Of a stretch of DNA of 49,671 nt, positions 45,062-49,671 are shown one piece after another; the first letter of the stretch is position 1, and every line of letters starts with the position of its first letter. The notes below the pieces were generated by a model. That model was given only the letters and a program-made list of their open reading frames with translations. It did no database searches and was not told where the DNA came from. Position numbers and translations under genes: made by a program. The stretch comes from Alphaproteobacteria bacterium (GTDB lineage: Bacteria > Pseudomonadota > Alphaproteobacteria > GCA-2731375), in NCBI GenBank assembly GCA_021776235.1, contig JAJFGG010000172.1, positions 1 through 49,671 of the forward strand, given 5' to 3'.

Positions 45062-45826
45062 GTGTCCGACGATAACTTCTACCGACTCGAAAACGTGCCG
45101 TCATTCGAAGCGATTTACGGCAAAGGGCTGATATCCCTGGGTGGCTTTCAGGCGGTCGACGAGATGATGGCCGGGTTGGAGGTGGGGCGGAAAGAGCTGC
45201 TCGACATTGGTTTCGGTATCGGTGGCATGGCTCATTATCTGGCGGCTGAATACGATGCCCGGGTGTGGGGCCTTGAAATCCATGAGTGGATGGTCACCTT
45301 CGCCCGGCACGCCACCCCTGCGGCGATCCGCAACAACGTCGAATTTCTGACCTATGACCGAAATGGAAATATTCCTCTATCCGACGCCTGTATCGATTTG
45401 GCCTATAGCAAGGGCGTGTTGACGAATGTCGAGGACAAGCAATGCCTGTTCGGGGAAGTCGCTCGGGTGCTGCGGCCCGGGGGGCGGATTTGCCTGATCG
45501 ACTGGCTCGCGCCAGCTGGTACGGGAAAGACGTCCGAACGCCTGCTGCTCGGCGATTTGTCACACAGGGAAACCGCTCTATCCTACCAAGAGCTGCTGAC
45601 CGCTTGTGGGTTTTCCGCGATTGAAATTCAGGACCTTAGCCCATCCTATCTGGCTTATGTGCGGGCGCTTCGGGCGCGTCTCGAAGATAATGAGCATATT
45701 GCAAGATATGGCGACGTTCTAAGTGACAGACTTCGCCAGGACATCATTGCGTCCCATGCCAGCACTGCGCAAGCTATCGAAAACCACACGCAGCTTTCCT
45801 GCCGCATCCTGGCCACATATCCATAA
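45062..45826 (+). CDS. SAM-dependent methyltransferase, phosphoethanolamine N-methyltransferase-like
   Basis: This 254-residue enzyme begins VPSFEAIYGKGLISLGGFQAV, which resembles the FI-GGL start of phosphoethanolamine N-methyltransferases. The SAM site is LLDIGFGIGGMAHYLA, then VWGLEIHEWMV, and VLRPGGRICLIDW. If the match holds, it would make phosphocholine from phosphoethanolamine. Other small-molecule methylations are possible. The GTG start lies 12 bases after GAGGAG, a slightly long spacing. Confidence 0.75.
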   Translation: MSDDNFYRLENVPSFEAIYGKGLISLGGFQAVDEMMAGLEVGRKELLDIGFGIGGMAHYLAAEYDARVWGLEIHEWMVTFARHATPAAIRNNVEFLTYDRNGNIPLSDACIDLAYSKGVLTNVEDKQCLFGEVARVLRPGGRICLIDWLAPAGTGKTSERLLLGDLSHRETALSYQELLTACGFSAIEIQDLSPSYLAYVRALRARLEDNEHIARYGDVLSDRLRQDIIASHASTAQAIENHTQLSCRILATYP

Positions 45827-45911
45827 TCCAGCGTAATTCAATGGATCCCGGCCAATGGCTCATTGCCGGATCAACAGAACCGAACACGGACAACCAAACA
45901 CAGGCAATGGA

Positions 45912-46373
45912 TCACCCGGATCTTTGGTGGGGCGGCCGGGCGACGAAGCCGAATTTTTCGTCGTCCCTAAAACCGCAGGCCTTGTAGAAGTTATGTGTCG
46001 AATGGCGCTTCGACCCCGTTTGCAACATAACCTTGTAACAACGTTTATCCCAGGCAAAGCGCAGGGCATGCCTAATGATCGCCTTGCCGAAACCTTGCCC
46101 GCGCAGGGCTTCTTCAGTCACGACGTTTTCGATGATCCCATAGGGGGACGCACCACGCGATATGTTGGGGATTAGATTCAGATAGCAGGTCGCTTGAACA
46201 TTGCCATTGTCATCTTCCAGGACGAACAGAAGCAGGTTGCTGGAACGGCGTATCTCGTCAAATACGGCTCGATCCTCGCCGCGTTCAGGGGTTGGATCGT
46301 CAGGATTCAGTTGCCCATAGAGTGCAGTCAAACGCCTGAAGTCCTGTGCCTTGGCTTCCCGGATCAAATGCAT
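45912..46373 (-). CDS. GNAT-family N-acetyltransferase
   Basis: This 153-residue protein has the GNAT fold. LLFVLEDDNGNVQATCYLNLIPN forms the central strands, VVTEEALRGQGFGKAIIRHAL carries the acetyl-CoA-binding R-x2-G-x-G motif, and HNFYKACGF ends the fold. Substrate unknown. It is the first of three minus-strand genes but is separated from the next by 88 bp. Confidence 0.88.
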   Translation of the reverse strand: MHLIREAKAQDFRRLTALYGQLNPDDPTPERGEDRAVFDEIRRSSNLLLFVLEDDNGNVQATCYLNLIPNISRGASPYGIIENVVTEEALRGQGFGKAIIRHALRFAWDKRCYKVMLQTGSKRHSTHNFYKACGFRDDEKFGFVARPPHQRSG

Positions 46374-46461
46374 GTCTGCCGTGTTACCGCGTCCCTTTGG
46401 AATTTAACGCTGCATGTACGAAATGCCAGAGAACGCAGCGCCTGCAAGGCGATAGCAAGGA

Positions 46462-46776
46462 TCAGCCTTCCGCGGCGAGCGTTTCCTTTGCCACCGACAG
46501 CGCGCCATTTAGCTGGCCAAATGCCTCTCCAATCGGATTAAGCGCTACTTCGGCTATGACGTCTTCCAGTTCGTCGATGAGCCTGCGCAAAAGCTTGGCT
46601 CGATTGGCGAAGTCATCGTTGAGCGCTTTATTGTAGGCCCGTCTAACGGCCCTGAAGGACTCGTTTGCCTCGTCAAGGGCGGGCCCGTCTTCATATTCGC
46701 TCATCACGGAAACCAGGGCACCAAGAGCTGCCTTGTAGGCGGCTCGTGCGTCTTCAGTTTTCTGCTCATTGGGCAT
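46462..46776 (-). CDS. Small helical hypothetical protein
   Basis: The 104-residue product is not recognised. It is acidic and fully helical in appearance with heptad-like runs (FANRAKLLRRLIDELEDVIAEVA), no signal peptide and no cysteine. AGGGA lies nine bases before the ATG. It follows the lipoprotein gene by 33 bases, so the two are probably co-transcribed. Confidence 0.6.
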   Translation of the reverse strand: MPNEQKTEDARAAYKAALGALVSVMSEYEDGPALDEANESFRAVRRAYNKALNDDFANRAKLLRRLIDELEDVIAEVALNPIGEAFGQLNGALSVAKETLAAEG

Positions 46777-46809
46777 GGCTGTCTTCCCTGTGGATTGGCT
46801 ATAAAGTCA

Positions 46810-48057
46810 TCACCGGCTGGACGCGCTGGCGTTCGCGGCGGCCTCGGCCTTGCGCAGACTCGTCCGTAACCTGATTGTGTTGACGAAGATGGTTTGAACC
46901 ATCGCGTCCATGTTCGGCGGCTGGTCAACCTTCGCCTGCAGCCGGTCGAGGCTGATTTCCAGGGCCCGCAGGAGCATCACGTAGTCATGCAGGGCTGTGT
47001 GATAGGCTTCCCGCTCCTGAGCCATGGCGACAACGGTGTTCGCGGATTTCTCGCCGTCGGCCAAAAGCTGCTGTAGTTGGGTCAGGACGAGCTCTGTGTA
47101 AGGCGTTGGCGGCGGGTTGGTCTTCTTAACGGAGCCGAACTGCCGGACCGTAACCTTCTTCGACCGGTTGGGGTCAGTGGCGGCCAGGCTGCTATCAACA
47201 ACAATGCCCACCTTGGTTTTCAGAGCCTGGCCTTGGTACTCTTCAATGGCCTCAAAGGCCTCAAAAATCTCTACGAACCTTTGCAGGACCTTGGTGCGGC
47301 CGGCGGCAAACGATGAGCCTGCCGGCGGATCGCTGTGCTCGGAATCCAGGCGCGCAGCAGCCCGGCCGGACTTCTGAAGCTTGCCGTAGGCAAACCTCAG
47401 GCTCTCGTCCGCCAGCAATTCTCGCCTGGCGTCGAAGTTTTTCGTGTCCGGAATGAACACGTCATTGATGATTTTCTTGATGATTGGGTGTGCTTTTTGG
47501 GCGGCCTCCTTGAACTCCTGCTGCGTCCTGGCCTTTTCGGCCAGCTCCAGGAAATCACTGATCACCGGTACGGCGAAACCCAAACCAGGGGTGGCCGTGC
47601 CGGCCATCATGGCCAAACTTTGGACATTTTCTGCCAGTGCGCTGACACCGCCCGCCACTTCCTGCGCTGACTTGCCCGCCGCCAGAGCCGTAAGGACGGC
47701 GTTGTACTGGGCCATGACTTCCCAGGCCGCCACATGAGCGGCAATTGGCGACACATCGGACCCGGAGGCACCCACGGTGCCTGGATCGAAGAGCCTGCTT
47801 GCCTCATTCCTGTCATCATCAAGATCAGCATCAAGCGCGTCCGCGGCTTCTTTCTTGGCCACATAGTCCACAAGCATTTGCTCTGAAACGGCGCGGGCGT
47901 TGGCGAAGGATTGCTTATAGGTGCTGAATTCGGCTTTCGGGACCGGTGTGCACCCAATTGTGAATGCCAGAAACAGGGCAAATACAGACGTCAGCAGGGC
48001 TGGTGCACGAGGGCGTTGAAGCGGGACCTTCATTGCAGCATCCGGATCATCACTCAT
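46810..48057 (-). CDS. Unrecognised helical lipoprotein-like protein
   Basis: The 415-residue product has an N-terminal hydrophobic segment (ALLTSVFALFLAFTIGC) ending in a lipobox-like TIGC, so it may be a lipoprotein facing the periplasm. The mature part is mostly helical: a first bundle about 45-215 with a hydrophobic turn (GTATPGLGFAVPVISDFL), then a long second helical region with a short basic stretch (SVKKTNPPPTPY). No known domain was recognised. The start at 48057 has AGGGAG; a start at 48111 is not supported. It heads a two-gene operon beside the insertion sequence. Confidence 0.6.
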   Translation of the reverse strand: MSDDPDAAMKVPLQRPRAPALLTSVFALFLAFTIGCTPVPKAEFSTYKQSFANARAVSEQMLVDYVAKKEAADALDADLDDDRNEASRLFDPGTVGASGSDVSPIAAHVAAWEVMAQYNAVLTALAAGKSAQEVAGGVSALAENVQSLAMMAGTATPGLGFAVPVISDFLELAEKARTQQEFKEAAQKAHPIIKKIINDVFIPDTKNFDARRELLADESLRFAYGKLQKSGRAAARLDSEHSDPPAGSSFAAGRTKVLQRFVEIFEAFEAIEEYQGQALKTKVGIVVDSSLAATDPNRSKKVTVRQFGSVKKTNPPPTPYTELVLTQLQQLLADGEKSANTVVAMAQEREAYHTALHDYVMLLRALEISLDRLQAKVDQPPNMDAMVQTIFVNTIRLRTSLRKAEAAANASASSR

Positions 48058-48314
48058 GCGTTTCTCCCTGCCTTTTGAGCCGGACGATGTCATCTGGGCA
48101 GGCATCGCCAAGTTCCACTATCTTAACTAGCAATATAATGGAAATTCAACGGAATACGCGCTCCGGCGATTTGGCATTACCGAATTTGATAGCTTTGGCC
48201 ATCTCGCCAGTTCCGGCCGAGCATGCCTCCGGGTGACGGGTTACGGTGGCTTACGCTGACGTTGCATGCGATAATAGCTTGTGGTGTTCCCGAACGGGGA
48301 CAAAGGGGCGCTAC

Positions 48315-48334
48315 CCCATAGGCGCTAAGTTAAG
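48315..48334 (+). repeat. Left terminal inverted repeat of the IS
   Basis: This 20-base end is an exact reverse complement of the right end at 49652-49671. It lies 40 bases before the transposase start. Confidence 0.92.
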
Positions 48335-48373
48335 AAAGGTTGACAGCGCGAATCGTATTTGATTCAAGCTGTT

Positions 48374-49522
48374 ATGACTCAAAATTTGCGCGTTGATAAG
48401 TGTTGGTCGGAGTTGCTGGAACGGCTTCCGGCTGGCCTGGATTTATCGGAGACGGCTCGCCACTCCGGTGCGTTTGAGCGGGCTCGTGGGGTTCGCAGTG
48501 CCGAAGATCTGCTTCGTCTTGCCTTGGTCTACGGCACGACACCGCTTTCGCTTCGCAGCACGGTGGCCTGGGCTTTGGCGCAGGGTTTGGCGGAGATATC
48601 GGATGTCGCCCTTCTGTTTCGCCTGCAGGGCTGCGAGGCGTGGCTGCAGAACATGGTCTCAGGCTTGCTGTCGCAGGCAGTGCAGCCCTTGGGCTCGCAT
48701 TCGGTTGTTGAACGCCGGGTGCGACTGATCGATGCGACAGTTGTTTCAGGCCCCGGCTTGGGCAAGGGCAGTTGGCGGCTGCACGCCGACTACGACCTCT
48801 GCGCCGGCCGCTTCATGGGCTTCGAACTGAGCGACCGGCACGGCAGTGAGAGCCTGGAGCGCTTCGAGCCGGTACCAGGCGACCTCTTTGTCGGAGATCG
48901 CTATTACGCCAAGGCGCGTCAATTGGCCCATGTGGTCGAGCATGGCGGTGATTTCCTTGTGCGCCGCGGCTTGACTTCATGCCGGCTGCAACATCCCGAC
49001 GGCCGGGCCCTCGACATTGGACAGCTCCTGAAGACCTTGACCCCAGACCAGACCCTGGACTTCCCAGTCTTGGTCCCCTTGCCTGAAGCCGGGGGGCGGG
49101 CGCCCTTGCAGGCCCGGCTGATCATGCGCCACATCGGCGAGGAAGGCGCCGCGCGAGGCCGTCGGCGGGCCCAGCGCAAGGCCGCCAAGAACGGCCAGAC
49201 TGCCTCCGACAAACGGCTGAAAGCGGCCGAGTACATCATGCTCCTGACCTCGCTGCCGGCCGAGCAAGCCAGTACCGATCAACTGCTCCAGATCTATCGT
49301 CTGCGCTGGCAAATCGAGCTCGCCTTCAAGCGGCTGAAAAGCCTCATGGGCCTGAATGACTTGCTCGCCAAGGATCCAAGGCTGGTTCGATCGTGTCTCT
49401 ACGCCAAGCTCATCCTGGCCCTGATCACCGAGGACATCACAAGCAAGGTCCTCGACTCTTTCCCCTCTGCACCAGCACACCCGTCTACCGTCAATCTGGC
49501 GGCTCCAGCAGCTCATCTATGA
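48374..49522 (+). pseudogene. IS4-family transposase, C-terminus in a shifted frame
   Basis: The 382-residue frame carries the DDE residues: Asp in LIDATVVSGPG, Asp in VGDRYYAK, and the Glu in the Y-x2-R-x3-E-x6-K motif (YRLRWQIELAFKRLK). It ends early at 49522 with an unlike tail (STVNLAAPAAHL). The normal C-terminus is readable in the +1 frame (RLPSIWRLQQLIYEKLAVLI ... PQAFMLRFALT) and stops at 49661 inside the right repeat. A stop in the +1 frame at 49422-49424 confines the shift to 49425-49522. It is either an inactivating mutation, a sequencing error or a frameshift used in expression. A TTG at 48359 is another start. Confidence 0.82.
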
Positions 49523-49651
49523 AAAGCTTGCCGTTCTGATCACCGGAAGCCTGAGCCTTGAGCAATACATCCAAAGCCTAACAAAACACCCGCGAAATGG
49601 CTGCGAGCCCCCAAGGCGACGAAAACCGCAGGCATTCATGCTCCGGTTCGC

Positions 49652-49671
49652 CTTAACTTAGCGCCTATGGG
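49652..49671 (-). repeat. Right terminal inverted repeat of the IS
   Basis: This 20-base end is exactly complementary to the left end. It holds the stop codon of the shifted transposase frame and forms the last bases of the window. Confidence 0.92.

Larger units (their letters stand above)
48315..49671 (+). mobile_element. IS4-family insertion sequence, reaching the window end
   Basis: The element is bounded by perfect 20-bp inverted repeats (CCCATAGGCGCTAAGTTAAG and its complement) and is 1357 bp long by that count. It encodes one transposase with the IS4 YREK signature. The right end coincides with the last base of the window, so the right flank and any target duplication are not visible. 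An extra C before the left repeat (CCCC) suggests the repeat may extend one base. Confidence 0.9.

Noticed and set aside
44642-45104. Open frames on the minus strand in the malate synthase-methyltransferase gap
   Set aside because: They overlap the malate synthase 3' end, lack ribosome sites, and match nothing recognisable.

Overview
The window reads as a chromosomal contig of a GC-rich alphaproteobacterium, probably Rhodospirillales-like and environmental. The grounds are an EipB/DUF1849 envelope protein (an alphaproteobacterial family), DivK-like single-domain regulators, many translationally coupled GTGA/ATGA junctions, family III CoA-transferases, malate synthase G, and the general codon and base composition. 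No rRNA, tRNA or CRISPR array was seen. The left edge cuts a dinB gene. The right edge coincides with the end of an insertion sequence, so the contig probably stops at a repeat.

Layout. Positions 1-4377 hold housekeeping genes: the DinB tail, EipB, an HMG-CoA-lyase-like enzyme and glutamine-dependent NAD synthetase. Positions 4524-10178 are a complete five-gene peptide/opine-type ABC importer operon. Positions 10416-16244 are a compact signalling cluster: a lone receiver, a secreted protein with a long CxPC cysteine repeat fused to a cytochrome P460-like domain, an amicyanin-like cupredoxin, a membrane hybrid histidine kinase (REC-REC), and a receiver-adenylate cyclase that carries two DHp-like segments but no ATPase domain. 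Positions 16328-23055 hold two metallo-beta-lactamase-fold hydrolases, a fused E1 alpha/beta 2-oxoacid dehydrogenase, an orphan HPt protein, a tandem universal stress protein and an M20 amidohydrolase. At 23117-24007 lies a choline-kinase-like protein that has lost both catalytic aspartates.

Positions 24136-32377 are a catabolic neighbourhood: CoA-transferase, TauD-type dioxygenase, ketopantoate-reductase-like protein, SDR, methyltransferase, then a tightly coupled trio of PLP sulfhydrolase/lyase, opine-dehydrogenase-like and 3-hydroxyacyl-CoA-dehydrogenase-like genes. Positions 32519-37947 hold a second, soluble version of the signalling module (GAF-multiPAS hybrid kinase with REC-REC, lone receiver, receiver-adenylate cyclase). 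Next come an RDD membrane protein, an eight-repeat Sel1 protein, a second CoA-transferase, a Rieske oxygenase divergent from malate synthase G across a region with a perfect 11+11 bp palindrome, a phosphoethanolamine-methyltransferase-like gene, a GNAT acetyltransferase, and an unrecognised lipoprotein plus small helical protein pair. An IS4-family element with perfect 20-bp ends closes the window.

The most interesting content is the 10416-16244 cluster. It joins a putative periplasmic redox pair (CxPC-repeat P460 protein plus cupredoxin) to a phosphorelay that ends in cAMP synthesis. The parallel module at 32519-37947 and the orphan HPt between them suggest a shared phosphorelay. That linkage is inference from gene order and domain content.
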